A stretch of 64,000 nt of DNA from Panulirus ornatus (Eukaryota > Arthropoda > Malacostraca > Decapoda > Palinuridae), in NCBI RefSeq assembly GCF_036320965.1, contig NC_092271.1, positions 26,902,536-26,966,535 on the forward strand. The letters run 5' to 3'. Positions 1 through 11,611 of this stretch are shown in pieces; position 1 is the first letter of the stretch; every line of letters starts with the position of its first letter. Position numbers and translations under genes: made by a program. The notes beneath the pieces are model-generated. The model ran no database searches and was not told the origin of the DNA. It worked only from the letters and a program-made list of their open reading frames with translations.

Positions 1-116
1 CCGCTGTGCCTGACTGTGTATGATTATCAAATGATTGGATGAATTGAAATAAATATTTTTCCCGACATTATCAGCAGACACTTTGAAAAACCACTGAAAA
101 TGCAGAACTATCGTTA

Positions 117-258
117 ATGATGATAATGATAGTGATAATGATAATGACAATAATGGTAATAATAACGATAATGATGATAATAATACTAATACTAATAATG
201 ATAATGATTTTGATAATACAAATAATGATAATGATAATGATAACTATAATATTGATAG
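117..258 (+). repeat. imperfect GATAAT/TAA array
   Basis: GATAATGATAATG motifs with TAATAA interruptions. A similar array is at 13730-13862. Confidence 0.85.
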
Positions 259-303
259 TAACTTGGCTTAGAGGCAAGAAGCTTCACTGCATACAGAGAT
301 GGA

Positions 304-306
<3 letters not shown>

Positions 307-359
<53 letters not shown>
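307..359 (+). repeat. (AC)n microsatellite
   Basis: Uninterrupted AC of about 26 units. Confidence 0.98.
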
Positions 360-360
<1 letters not shown>

Positions 361-811
361 CATAGACCTATTGACCAGAAATATTAACAGACAAACGATT
401 GTGCAAGTTGGTCAAAGACAATATCGCATTGGTTTATCCAATGACTTCTGTATCATCACATTATCAAGTGTTTTTTTTTCTTTCTTCTTTTAAAGTTAGC
501 TTTGTGTTCATCACGTGAAATATAATTATGATAACTCTCTGTCATTCTTTCACGTTCAAGGTGATGACGCAAGTGACCAGACATTCACAAGTGGATTTTC
601 TCTTTTTTTTTTCGATCTGTAGACCCGATAGATGAAGAAGTTTAGGAGTACAACAGACTGTGCCGCAAGGAATGGATCCATCAGGGAATTCAAGACGAGG
701 GAGAAGGGATCAGAAAACTGGACACCAGTTTCTTTTATAAGTTTCAGATTCTCCTTCACGTTCCAGTTGGTATCAGCGGCTCTGATTTCATTTAGAAGCT
801 TATTATACCTT

Positions 812-893
812 CATATTAGACCTTCGTATTAGACCTTCATATTAGACCTTCATATTAGACCTTCATATTAGACCTTCATATTAGACCTTCATA
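812..893 (+). repeat. 13-bp tandem repeat TTAGACCTTCATA
   Basis: About six copies, one with CGT for CAT. It is followed by a GATA/GGTA tetranucleotide tract to 959. Confidence 0.9.
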
Positions 894-1162
894 TGTGCTA
901 AAAGTATAAAGATAGATAGGTAGATAGATAGGTAGGTAGATAGATTGATGGATAGATAGACCTTCACGAACGGCCATTTAACGTGTATCTTTACTTTCCT
1001 GTCAACTTTGGTCGGACTAAAAAGAAAACCTCGGTTGCATCACAACTGTCACCTCCCACTCACGCACGCTCGGACATTGTCTCGGAAATGCTTGGTCAAA
1101 CTTATCAGTGGGTTGTGGAGCCTCGATGACGACACGGCTGTGACAGAGAGGTGTTAAGGACC

Positions 1163-1205
1163 GTGTGTGTGTGTGTGTGTGTGTGTGTTGAGGCAAGGTG
1201 GTAAC

Positions 1206-1242
<37 letters not shown>

Positions 1243-1371
1243 ATACACCCAGCCTCCCTCCTCCTCCTCCTCCTCCTCCAGCAAGGTGCACAAGTCCTGT
1301 CTTGCCACACACACACACACACACACCCTGGGGAAGACACTGCAGCTGACCTTTCGATCCCTTCCACGAGG

Positions 1372-1418
<47 letters not shown>

Positions 1419-1534
1419 CTGCTCAGTCCTTCTCGGGAAAGAGACGTACATACCTACCCGCATCCTTACACAGGCGTACATGCCCACTTACCCAACCACA
1501 CCTGTACGTCCCACGTAACGGTACACATGGAAAA

Positions 1535-1565
<31 letters not shown>
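1163..1565. repeat. cluster of alternating GT and CA tracts
   Basis: GT 1163-1188, CA 1208-1237, CTC 1258-1279, CA 1305-1325, GT 1375-1417 and CA 1538-1565. Facing GT and CA blocks could pair. Confidence 0.95.
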
Positions 1566-2850
1566 GTACACCAGACCATCCGGGGATCCACCAATGGGCT
1601 TGCAGTAAACAGATAACTCCCCACCATGCGCTCAGGAGCAACCCTCGTTGGGCCCCAAGCTTGAGGCGGTGGTTTCATCAGTCTGGCTTCCAACACTTGG
1701 CCTTCACAAGCCCACCCTTTAACCTCCAAAAACCAGTTTTGTGTATTGATTCCCCCCTTCCCCTCCCACCCCCTTCTAAACCCCCTCCCCCATTTCCCCC
1801 TCTCCCCCAACTCGTATATCCTTCTGAAACTAACTGGTTAACCCCGGAGGAGTCGTCCCTGGTCCTCCCTCACCTTTTGCATGACAACACCACAGTAAGC
1901 GCGCCTCCTCTCTCAAACTTCTCAAGCATACTCCACCGCCTCACCTTGCCCGCCCTTTAACAGCTACCGCAATCTAACCCCACGGAAGGTAAGGTTACAC
2001 TTCCCCTAAAATCCACTAGGCAGCCTTCACACGTACTTCCCAGTACACACCATAGTCAAAAAGCTTTCCAAAATCCTTCACCTTTCACTCTGTCATACGA
2101 ATTTCCGATGTCGGTAACGTAAATACCATTTTTTTCTCAAGTGTTTTCCTCAGGTCACCAGAATCCAGAGTTCTGGTTTAATGTCTCCTAAAATTCTGCT
2201 GTTCGTCTTCGTCTTTGCTTCCAGGAAGTTCAGCAATACATTTCTCACAGTGGCAGTTACCAGGCTAACAAGATAATCTTTCCAGTCATACCTGGACACT
2301 GTAATCCACTGTAGTTCTTGTATTTCTATGTACTCTATTATGCAACCATCTCTGGTTTTACCTGATTATCCTGCACACACATTTACCCTTCCATCTTGTT
2401 ATACACGTTTTCCTATACCCCATCAGTTCCAATTTCATTTTCTCTCCTTATAAGTTCCCAAGTTGTTCCCATCTCCAGAGTCGTTGGTGAAATATATGAT
2501 TATAATCGGATACAGTGAATATGAACATATGACTGTCATAAAAAGAAAAGCAGTTACAATTAAACTGAAATGAAAGAAACATATGTGGTTTTAAGTAGCT
2601 TTTATGGAGTCTACCGGTGTATGGTGGACCTTTAAGATAGTCCAAGTACTGTCAGGATGTGTCAGAGATGAGTAAAGTGCACATCCACCAACCCACCTTA
2701 AATCCAGTCTTATCCATCAGAAGAGAAACCCGGGTGTTAACTGGAAAGTGCGAAAGTCAAACTGCAGACGGGGAGATAAAAACGAACGGGAGTCTTGCGT
2801 CTCATTGTGATGGTGACTGAGGAAGGTAAGAATAGTGGATGAAGGGGGGA
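1566..2850. other. no gene seen
   Basis: C-rich sequence to 1950, then ordinary AT-rich sequence. No splice-supported frame, RNA gene or array. Confidence 0.6.
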
Positions 2851-3000
2851 GAAAGAACACAGTTCCGCTGGTTTGGTCACACAAAACGAGTGCCACCAAC
2901 AGGAGACGTGGAACGAACCCCTCAGGACGAGGTACGTGAGACGACTCTTTTGATGGACGGAAAAGCGAAAGACGGAAACACAACATACGTCTCACTGTGA
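2851..3000 (+). pseudogene. possible LINE C-terminal scrap
   Basis: The segment QFRWFGHTKRVPPTGDVERT at 2860-2919 recalls the RWFGHVKRM block at the end of many LINE ORF2 proteins. The rest, to TGA at 2998-3000, is not recognisable. One motif is thin support. Confidence 0.35.
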
Positions 3001-3704
3001 CTTAAAAGATATCTTGATGAATAGTGTCGTTTGCGACGGTCGTAAAATGTGGTGGAAAATGTCTTCCGGAGTCTTTCAGCCGATAGCTTGATAAGACAGA
3101 CGAGAAAGTGCTCAAGATGCTTTCAAGGTGGGTTCTCTCTCCCTATCTCTCTCGCGTCTTCGTCATAAATGCGAGGACTCCGGTTCCCTGAATTCAGAGA
3201 CACCCGGGAGTTGAGTGAGTTCGGGTTGGATGATCTGTGCAGCGACGTCGGAATCAGTGAGGATTTGGGGTGAGATGTGTGGTGGCCTGGAGACCACTGG
3301 AGAGGAGAGGGTCTGGTAGGGGTTGTATGGTCGTGTGGGCCGTGTGGTAGATGAGTGGTTGGTGAGAAGAAAGAGGAGGGAGGAGGGTAGCCGAGATCAT
3401 GGATTGTGAGAGGCTTCAAGCATTACAGAGGAAATATGTTACTGTATCCATGTAGGACTCGAAGGGCATCATGAACAATGAGACTATACCACTACATTCT
3501 GTCTTTCATTAACTGTTGAGCTGGTCATAAATACATCTAAATGAAACCATGGATGCTTTCTGGCTATGATGGAAACTTCCCTCAAAAGTTTAGTTTGTAT
3601 GAGACTGCTTTAGAAGAATGATTTAGATGGGAATGATTTAGAAGATATTTAACATAAGGAAAACAAAGGGTTGCCTCTTTATCATGGTGGAAAGTGGAGA
3701 CGTC

Positions 3705-3705
<1 letters not shown>

Positions 3706-3759
<54 letters not shown>
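3706..3759 (+). repeat. (TG)n microsatellite
   Basis: Uninterrupted TG of 27 units. Confidence 0.98.
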
Positions 3760-3760
<1 letters not shown>

Positions 3761-4229
3761 ACCATACCGATGGTTTCGCTTGACGAGCAGTTTGATGTGC
3801 AGGGTGAGTGATCAGGGAGAGCTATGCAAGTGGTCAGAAAGTCTCTCTTCTCTTATACACACACTGGATATCAGTCAGGTATAAGTGTGAGTGTGCCAGA
3901 AACCTGTGTATGATACTACATCTTATGTGGCAGGAAAGGAAGATCATAACTGATGTAAGATAATGGTCTTCCTTGTATTCTCCCATCGATTACGTATCTT
4001 CATTCATTTCTTTTTCTTGCCTGAGGCCAAGACTCCTGTCACTCTATGACACACGGCTCTCGGGAAGACATACAGACGTGCTCAGACCACAAAGCACAGA
4101 CAAGGTAGTTGTGGGTTGCATTTTGTGAGATCAAATATTTTCCATCTTCTTTCTTCACTCTCCTGATTTCTGATGTTGTAAGACCTTAGAATTCTTGTGG
4201 TTGAAGAGCTGACGTTTCTAGTGATTACG

Positions 4230-4262
4230 GTGTGTGTGTGTGTGTGTGCGTGTGTGTGTGTG

Positions 4263-4301
<39 letters not shown>
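4230..4301 (+). repeat. (TG)n microsatellite with CG interruptions
   Basis: TG with two TGCG interruptions. Confidence 0.98.
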
Positions 4302-4306
<5 letters not shown>

Positions 4307-4684
4307 TCAGACTTTTTTTGCCAACAGGTCAGATGTCTGTTTTCCCATGTTCAGCTTTCTCATGATTTCTAAGGTTTCAACTTTTATATTGAAAGAATGC
4401 TTTTGCTTTATGTATATATATAATCCTGTCGATATCATCTACCTAAAAAGAGGCATTTAGGCTGACGAACCATCGAGCCTCGTGACTCTAGTTTTAAGTC
4501 TTGTTCTCTAGTAGTGGAGCTGGACGTGTTGCAGCCACAAGTCCTTACCATTTCGAAACAAGTGACTCCAACCTGAGGCTGTAGCACGACCTCAGACAAA
4601 CACAGTGGGTCTCTGCCCCGCCCTGTGGGTCGCCTCGATAGCGGAGGTGACTGCCTCGCTCTCATTCACAAGCTTCACCAATAC

Positions 4685-4733
4685 CTGCTGCTGCTGCTGC
4701 TGCTGCTTGCTGCTCCTGCTGCTCCTGCTGCTG
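4685..4733 (+). repeat. (CTG)n trinucleotide tract
   Basis: CTG with TTG and CCTG interruptions; a smaller CTG tract is at 4928-4948. Confidence 0.95.
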
Positions 4734-5221
4734 TTTGGTTGTTTCTGCTGTGTTGCTTGTGGCGGTAACCCTCCCTCCCTCTCCTAACTCCCTGATGTCG
4801 CCTTTTTCATTTCATCTCTTCTCTTCCTACATTTAAAACACTGGCCTCCGTTTGATGACCTGATGCGTCTTCTTCTTGTACACCTGCTATAACCACCACT
4901 GCTACGACTACTGCCATCACTACCACTACTGCTGCTGCTGCTGCTGTTGTGTTACTCCAGCTGACCTAACCTCCGTTGGGGGCCGGTGGCCTCTCCTGAC
5001 ATCCAAGACCTCATCGTCTACCTTCAAAGTGGCGTTAGCCTCAGGTCACGAACTTTAACCTTTCACCCCATCCTGTCATTCAGGTCTTCTGAGGCGTCTT
5101 GCACACACACACACACACACACGAGCGATGCTCCCTCAGCCTTGCCGATGCTCGTCAGGTCTCTGCCTGGCACGCATGATCTTGCCTGTGTCACAACAAC
5201 GAACTCGCTCTCAATGATTCA

Positions 5222-5224
<3 letters not shown>

Positions 5225-5308
<84 letters not shown>
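5225..5308 (+). repeat. (CT)n microsatellite
   Basis: About 42 uninterrupted CT units, among the longest here; followed by CTC-rich sequence. Confidence 0.98.
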
Positions 5309-5311
<3 letters not shown>

Positions 5312-5695
5312 CCTTGTCCTCTATCCGTCCTCCTCCTCCTCTTCTCTCTCTCTCTCTCTGGGGTACCTTCCCTCCCTCCCTCCCTCCCCCCCTTGCTTAC
5401 CTGCAGCCCACCTCAGCACTTTGACCCCAAGCCACTCCCCATCTGGCGAGTACTCTGCCTCCCCTCGTCTCCTATCCCCAGCCAACCCCAGCAACTGTGA
5501 CCCCCCAGATCCTGGGGTCATCCAGTCTGGGCACAGTGAAAGTGTTCCCTGAGTCTTGTTTTCTGCGCCACCACTGTCACTTTCTCTTAACACTGCTGGG
5601 TGCTAGGTATACAACGCTAGATGCTAAGTGATGAATGCTGGGTCATGATTACACAGTAGCATGTGTTGAACATCTGTATGTGTACACACAATTAG

Positions 5696-5780
5696 TGATT
5701 ACCAGTTGTGTGTTATGGAGAGAGAGAGTTGTACAGTAGTGTTGCCCTGTCTCTTAACCTTGTATATACATATATACCAT
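5696..5780 (-). mobile_element. copy of the dispersed SINE-like body
   Basis: Plus-strand GTTGCCCTGTCTCTTAACCT followed by TGTATATA is shared with the copies at 23.34 kb and 34.2 kb. It also shares GTGATTAC near 5695 with the 34.2-kb copy. It runs into the GTA trinucleotide array at 5799. Confidence 0.5.
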
Positions 5781-5798
5781 GTCGTAGTAGTACTCATG

Positions 5799-5839
<41 letters not shown>

Positions 5840-5856
5840 TGTAGTAGTAGTAGTAG
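5799..5856 (+). repeat. (GTA)n trinucleotide tract
   Basis: GTA with one GTT interruption. Confidence 0.97.
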
Positions 5857-6357
5857 TCATTGTAGAGTATTTGATAATGCTAGAGGGCAATGAGAGTCAC
5901 GTATGGCAGATAAACACTTAGAGTGAATGAGGAACTAAACAGGAAGGTAGAATTAGTGACATTTAAGAATAATAAAACCAAGTTAATGGTAATTACGTAA
6001 TAACGGGTGAAGTAAATGGCAGCAAGAATCAGCGATGACACCGAAGAAGGAGGAAGAAGAGAGTAACTGGCTCAGTTGATAGAGTAATTCCTGACGTGCA
6101 GATTGAAGAGACAAGAGTAAATGTAGCTTATGTACGGTGCATAGAACGACTAGAGTAAGAATGAGGAAAAGGAGTCGTAGAGTAAGGAGTCATTATGCAC
6201 AATCGAGATCACAGGAGGGAATGATGACATCACATAGAGTAGGTCAGAGTAACTAGTGACATATTCAGCAATATTCGTCACTGGGGTTTGAAATACCAGT
6301 GGCTCACCTCACGATACAGATGGGTTGAAAGGCTTACTTTATTCTATCAAAACTGTA

Positions 6358-6414
6358 GTGTTTGTTTGTTTATTTGTTTGTTTGTTTGTTTGTGTGTGTG
6401 TGTGTGTGTGTGTG
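6358..6414 (+). repeat. (TTTG)n then (TG)n compound tract
   Basis: A TTTG run changes directly into TG. Confidence 0.95.
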
Positions 6415-6891
6415 GAAGGTGAAAGCTGAATTTTAAGGGGGGACTGGAAGGGTGTGTAGCAAAGGGAGCCGACCCGGCGGAGAAAGTCCCTTATGTAAGG
6501 GATAAGTCAGACGATATGGGTTAAGGACAGAGCACAAGGAAGGGACACTGATGTTCACGTCTTTGCTTTCCAAAACGGATAACGACGAAGGAGTATCCGT
6601 AGAGGGATATAGCCATGAGGAAGCTGGGCTTTTTCTCTCTCTCTTATTGGAATCACTATTTTGACCAGATGACACACGGTCGATGAAGAAAAGGCAGTTT
6701 ATGTTTCGTCTCGCCATCTTATGAGACCTGAATAAAGTGGCGATCGAACTAGCCTCGCTGGAGCCAGGAACATAAAAGAGAACGTATGAGTAAAAGGTTA
6801 TCTCCAGAAGTTGGTTCAGAGGTTGACGTGAGTCAACAAAAATATGCAGAATAACTTTTGGACGTTGCGCAATGTCCTGAAGTGTGGATAC

Positions 6892-6892
<1 letters not shown>

Positions 6893-6931
<39 letters not shown>
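6893..6931 (+). repeat. (TG)n microsatellite
   Basis: Uninterrupted TG. Confidence 0.97.
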
Positions 6932-6933
<2 letters not shown>

Positions 6934-7784
6934 ATAAAAATGGAATGATGACGTAGGAAAGATGGTTGAAAATGAAGAGGAGGAGCTGACAAGCTGAGTG
7001 AGTACTGAACAGCTCATTTTTAAGGATAATCAGGTACTCAATCTCGAAAGAAGTATGAAGATTTGTGAGTATGTGAGGGAAATGCAAGAGGTATTCTGAA
7101 TGGAATGAATTGGTATTACTGAGAGAATAGCAGGAGATGGAGATGGAGAGAGAGAGAGAATTGTACGAGAGGTGTTCAAGTCTTGAAGGTGTTACGTAGG
7201 GGTGATAAGGAAAGGATGAAGTCTGTGGAAAGTGAATAGGAATGTTTTTTTACGAACTGAGTGACCGAGAAAATACAGGGTTACACGTTAGTGTTACAGT
7301 AGGATTATCTGTAAAAGATGATAACTCGAGGTTTATCAAATCTGAATACTTGTGGCAAAAAGACTAAAACCTTTAACAGCTGGTTTAGTGTGGGAAACTA
7401 TGGGTTACACTCTATGTGAGGTGGGAGTATGTTGCAAGAATGGTCCTGGGGAGTTGGAAGCATCGAACCTTACCGTATAAGCAGAAGAGAAACGAATGAA
7501 TGACAGTTATGTAAGAGATTTTCATCCTTATCATATCACACTATCTTGATACGATTGATATCTACAACTTCACAGCTAAAGCTAAGTATATGAAATACGA
7601 AATACAAAATACGAAGTTAATCTAGAACGTTAATGGCACTGGTAAGAGGTTCGATGCAATTGTTGCCAAGGTGGCCGTTTCGAAGATGCCGGTTCGAAGA
7701 TGCTCGTTCCAAGTCTCTGCCGCTTCGGACTCAATCTTTGAGAATTCACGTGATTACCGAACAGACATGACCTGGTCACGGTGA

Positions 7785-7870
7785 AGGTCGGGCGCGTAGC
7801 TCAGTGGTGGTAGGCTCACCTGGGAAAAACTGGTCTCAGTGTAGTAGGATCACTGAAATGTGAATCAGGT
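7785..7870 (+). other. tRNA-like sequence (degenerate)
   Basis: GGGCGCGTAGCTCAGTGGTGG contains a good box A (TAGCTCAGTGG), as in tRNA-Ala or a tRNA-derived SINE head. The expected box B is degraded (GTAGGATCACTGA) and no acceptor stem closes, so it is not a working tRNA gene. Confidence 0.4.
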
Positions 7871-8643
7871 AAGTGATACAAAAAAAAATTTAAGTTCCTC
7901 GTAACAATAAGTTTGAAATTACTTGTTAGATCATTGTCGTTTGTTGTCAGATTGGTAGTTGGCTCATCAGAGAGACAATTAGGTCACCTCAGTGACAAAG
8001 AGAACATTATGATGATAAAGCAAACAAGTTTGATAAGACTTTGAGCAGAAATAGAAAATAATTGTGAATAGTTTGGTTGAATCATAAAGACATCCAACAG
8101 ATTTCCAATAGGGTGATTAGTTTGTCCAATTGATGGTTATCTCATCACACTGTTAAGCCATGAGAATACTAGTTTTGTTGTAAATGTTGCAGACCTAATT
8201 AGTTCTTGAAACTAGTAGTTAGAGGGGTCGATGGGTCAATATACTAATCACCATGATGGACCTGATGAAGCAAAATGTTAATTATGTTATTGGTGTTGTA
8301 ATTGTCCGAAAGGTAGTTAGCTAAATAGGATATTGAAAGCTATATCAGAGTGACATAGAACTGTCTATTTCAGAAAGATGAGTGAAATATGGGATATAAA
8401 CGGGGTAGATTGTTGACGTAGTGGGAGATGATAGATAGAGACAGTGCTAAATGAGGTAAATCGACAATGGGTGTAAGATGTAAAGATGAAAATGGGGTGG
8501 ACAGGGGACAGAAAGGGAGTTCAGGGGGAAACTAAATGAATGACGGGGGAGAAGATGAAAATAGGGAAGAAGGAAGAATGAAGTGGAGGAGTGATGGGGA
8601 TTCTATACAAGTGGGGATGGATGAGGAGAGTGGGTGAGGGAGG

Positions 8644-8647
<4 letters not shown>

Positions 8648-8712
<65 letters not shown>
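8648..8712 (+). repeat. (GA)n microsatellite
   Basis: Uninterrupted GA of about 32 units. Confidence 0.98.
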
Positions 8713-8716
<4 letters not shown>

Positions 8717-9385
8717 GAAGGGAGACATGGTTCCTCTCACCTTGGCGACCTTGGGTTAATGTCGGGTCTGCACAACGGTATCTTGTCCCCAACACCCAAC
8801 CCATAACCTCGAACCAACCCCCATCCCCCCACACACCCACCTAAGTCCCCCATTTCCTTTTTTTTTTTCGTCCAAGTCGATAACGTTATGTCTCGTATCT
8901 GCAGCCCATCTGTTACTTACATACTTACGTTCCTTTACTTGCGGTGCGACTTGAAATGTGGCTTTAAGGGAAGGGAACAGGAACTTAAGGTTAATTAAAC
9001 CTTTGTGTAGTTTTTCTTCCTCTCTCCATAAGGTCGAAACGAAATGCCACGGCCATGTGCAATTCCCAGTCAACTTCCGTTCTATTTCCTCTTTTACAGG
9101 TGGGAAGTCTCGTGTAAATGGTGACATTTACATGTAAATCTCTCGGAGGAGGATATATCTCCACAAATAGAATAACCGCAAAGCATTTTCTGTATCTTTT
9201 ACGTGTCAAAGAAAACGAGTAATATTCACAAGTAGTTTCAGGTAATCTACGTTCGTACGAAGGTTTCATATCGTGCTTACGAAGATGGGATTGGTAGTTA
9301 CAGGAGTGTAATTGATCCCCCATTTATGATTATCTATTCATACCGTACGGAGAGGTAGACGTACACTCGTAGAGGGCGCCCCATC

Positions 9386-9465
9386 TGTGTGTGAGTATGT
9401 GCGACTGTGTGTGTGTGTGTGTGTGTGAGTATGTGCGACTGTGTGTGTGTGTGTGTGTGTGTGCG

Positions 9466-9504
<39 letters not shown>
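9386..9504 (+). repeat. GT tract with GTGAGTATGTGCGACT higher-order unit
   Basis: GAGTATGTGCGACT recurs between GT runs, with a partial third copy (GTGCGACT). Confidence 0.9.
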
Positions 9505-9505
<1 letters not shown>

Positions 9506-9685
9506 GCGAGGGCCAAGCTGGCCGGCCGGTCCGGATCGCGGCACAGTGAGCAGGAGTGAGTGGTCGATCAACTTGCTGGAGGAGGGAGGTGAATGTTGGA
9601 CGTGTCTTTAAACAAGGACTAAGGGAAGGTCAGGCCCCAGGTAGCGGTATGCCTCACGACAAGACGGAAAGGGAAAGTGAGGTGG

Positions 9686-9688
<3 letters not shown>

Positions 9689-9752
<64 letters not shown>
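9689..9752 (+). repeat. (GA)n microsatellite
   Basis: Uninterrupted GA of about 32 units. Confidence 0.98.
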
Positions 9753-9754
<2 letters not shown>

Positions 9755-9857
9755 CAAGTGAAAGGGGCCCCGTTAGTGAAGCAGAGATAGAGCCTGGGAA
9801 AAGGGAAAGTGAATAGAATGGCGGGGAGAGAAAACGGACTGGCTTGAGTATCAGCGG

Positions 9858-9860
<3 letters not shown>

Positions 9861-9939
<79 letters not shown>

Positions 9940-9980
9940 CCAGCTGTTGAGCTGCCGTTGTGACCATATCAAGAGAGCAG

Positions 9981-10051
<71 letters not shown>

Positions 10052-10075
10052 ATCTATCTATCTATCTATCTATCT
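9861..10075. repeat. facing (AG)n and (TC)n tracts plus TATC
   Basis: AG at 9861-9937 and TC at 9983-10047 are complementary arms separated by 45 bp; a TATC tetranucleotide run follows to 10075. Confidence 0.95.
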
Positions 10076-10277
10076 CTCTGTCATCACCATTCTACACACC
10101 CGAGGGCAACACCCAGCAAACACAACTCAGCCGCCCAGGTGCTCTGTGTGGGTCTTTGGAAGCCATTTGCTTAAAACGAAATACAATCAATCACTTCACA
10201 TCACATCATTCGTAAGTTCGAAAAAGAAAATAAATAGATCATGAAGGAATCTAGTGTGGTCTGTCTGGCGATGTCTC

Positions 10278-10337
10278 AGGTCACCTTACGCCAGGTCACT
10301 TGCTGACCTAACCAGGTCAAGCCACACAGGATGACCT
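10278..10337. promoter_or_regulatory. cluster of five AGGTCA nuclear-receptor half-sites
   Basis: AGGTCA occurs at 10278-10283, 10293-10298 and 10314-10319. Its complement TGACCT is at 10304-10309 and 10332-10337. The pairs form an inverted repeat with 5-base spacing and an everted repeat with 4-base spacing. This is the binding half-site of nuclear receptors such as EcR/USP. No gene start is identified nearby, so function is open. Confidence 0.35.
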
Positions 10338-10351
10338 TTCCTGTAACACCA

Positions 10352-10354
<3 letters not shown>

Positions 10355-10412
<58 letters not shown>
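10355..10412. repeat. (TA)n microsatellite
   Basis: Self-complementary TA run of 29 units. Confidence 0.98.
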
Positions 10413-10415
<3 letters not shown>

Positions 10416-10760
10416 CCATAAGAACACAGCAACATCAGCAATGCTTTTCTATAAGGCAACAGACAATCTACACATGACACATCATAATATCTCTTCCAAC
10501 AAAGCTTTATATGCAAACCAGTTTTACAGAGTTGCTTCACAAGAGTGTTGTAAGGGGTCGCTCAACGCAATAAACACATTTTTAATACAGTCGGAAATGC
10601 AAGTTTTATTTCGTATTTTGTTTTTTTTTTTGGCATTTTGATTACCCTTGTGGATTTGTAGATTAACTTAAATGTATAATACATTGATAGGCTGGGTCTT
10701 CCACTGGTTTATCCCGTGGGATAATACGATATCTACAGTCCAATAGGTAAAACACAGTAC

Positions 10761-10763
<3 letters not shown>

Positions 10764-10844
<81 letters not shown>
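10764..10844. repeat. (AT)n microsatellite
   Basis: About 40 self-complementary units. Confidence 0.98.
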
Positions 10845-10845
<1 letters not shown>

Positions 10846-10956
10846 TCATCAAAGTCCTATTACAGTTTTGCGATACACCGAAGATTATTACGTATGTGAC
10901 GTAACTTAACCTTATTTTCTTCGGAGAAAAAATTAAGAAAAATAAATAAGTATCAC

Positions 10957-11142
10957 TTGGATGTCTTTGTCATTTCTCAACTTTTCTTTGTCACTGTACA
11001 AAGAATCTTTTTCCCCGCACTTCAGGGTATCACATTGTTTGCTCTGGTTTGCGACGGAAAAACATGCTATGAATAACGCGGCACGGTGTTTGAATGAACA
11101 ATTAAGGTAACAAGGTTCTTTGTTGATCCTACCGAGAGGGAA
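10957..11142 (-). CDS. candidate internal exon, Cys-containing
   Basis: On the minus strand a strong acceptor (GTTTTTTCTTGCAG) precedes an open segment reading FPLGRINKEPCYLNCSF, then FIACFSVANQSKQCDTLKCG. A weak donor CAA|GTGATA is at 10956. Five cysteines suggest an extracellular peptide, but the family is not recognised. The exon starts in phase 0, which does not match the phase-1 candidate at 11569-11611, so the two cannot be joined directly. Confidence 0.22.
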
Positions 11143-11568
11143 CTGCAAGAAAAAACATGATAATCATTGGTAGAAATGGACAAAAAGACATGAGTGTGTT
11201 GGCACTGCGGGCCGGCGAGAGGCAGAACAGTGTTACCATCTAAGACAAACACCTGTGAGAGCAGAGCGTCAAAACCTCGCAAAAGTCTCCTTTGTCATCG
11301 TATATAACCCTACACCAGACCCTAACGGATACAGATCTTCCTTCTAAACCAAATGCACTACATCTATCGCAGATGTATCTATTGAAAAAGAATCACAATG
11401 TTCATTGTACGAAATAGTTTAGTCTTACAAAAATGGTATATGACCAAGAGTCTGAGTTATGTCTACGTTAGATATCTTTATATTGGTCTTAAGATGTAGA
11501 CGAATGCTGAGGACTTCGTTTTTATTTTCATATTAAGTTCTACTCAGTAACATAACTTGTGTACATAC

Positions 11569-11611
11569 CAAGGGCCAGCAAGAAGGACGACACTACCACT
11601 ATGAACCACAT
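11569..11611 (-). CDS. candidate signal-peptide exon
   Basis: On the minus strand ATG is followed by MWFIVVVSSFLLALG and then a donor CTTG|GTATGT at 11568. The hydrophobic run and the donor position are typical of a first coding exon of a small secreted arthropod protein. No following exon in the right phase (1) was found, so the call rests on this one short segment. Confidence 0.3.

Larger units (their letters stand above)
5857..8640. other. no gene seen
   Basis: Purine-biased sequence with two short TG tracts and the tRNA-like fragment at 7785. No protein frame stands out. Confidence 0.6.

Noticed and set aside
1286..1960. 224-codon plus-strand frame
   Set aside because: Built from CA, GT and C-rich tracts with no recognisable sequence.
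11569..11611. Signal-peptide exon as the missing first exon of the main gene
   Set aside because: The phase fits but it is on the opposite strand and 18 kb away.
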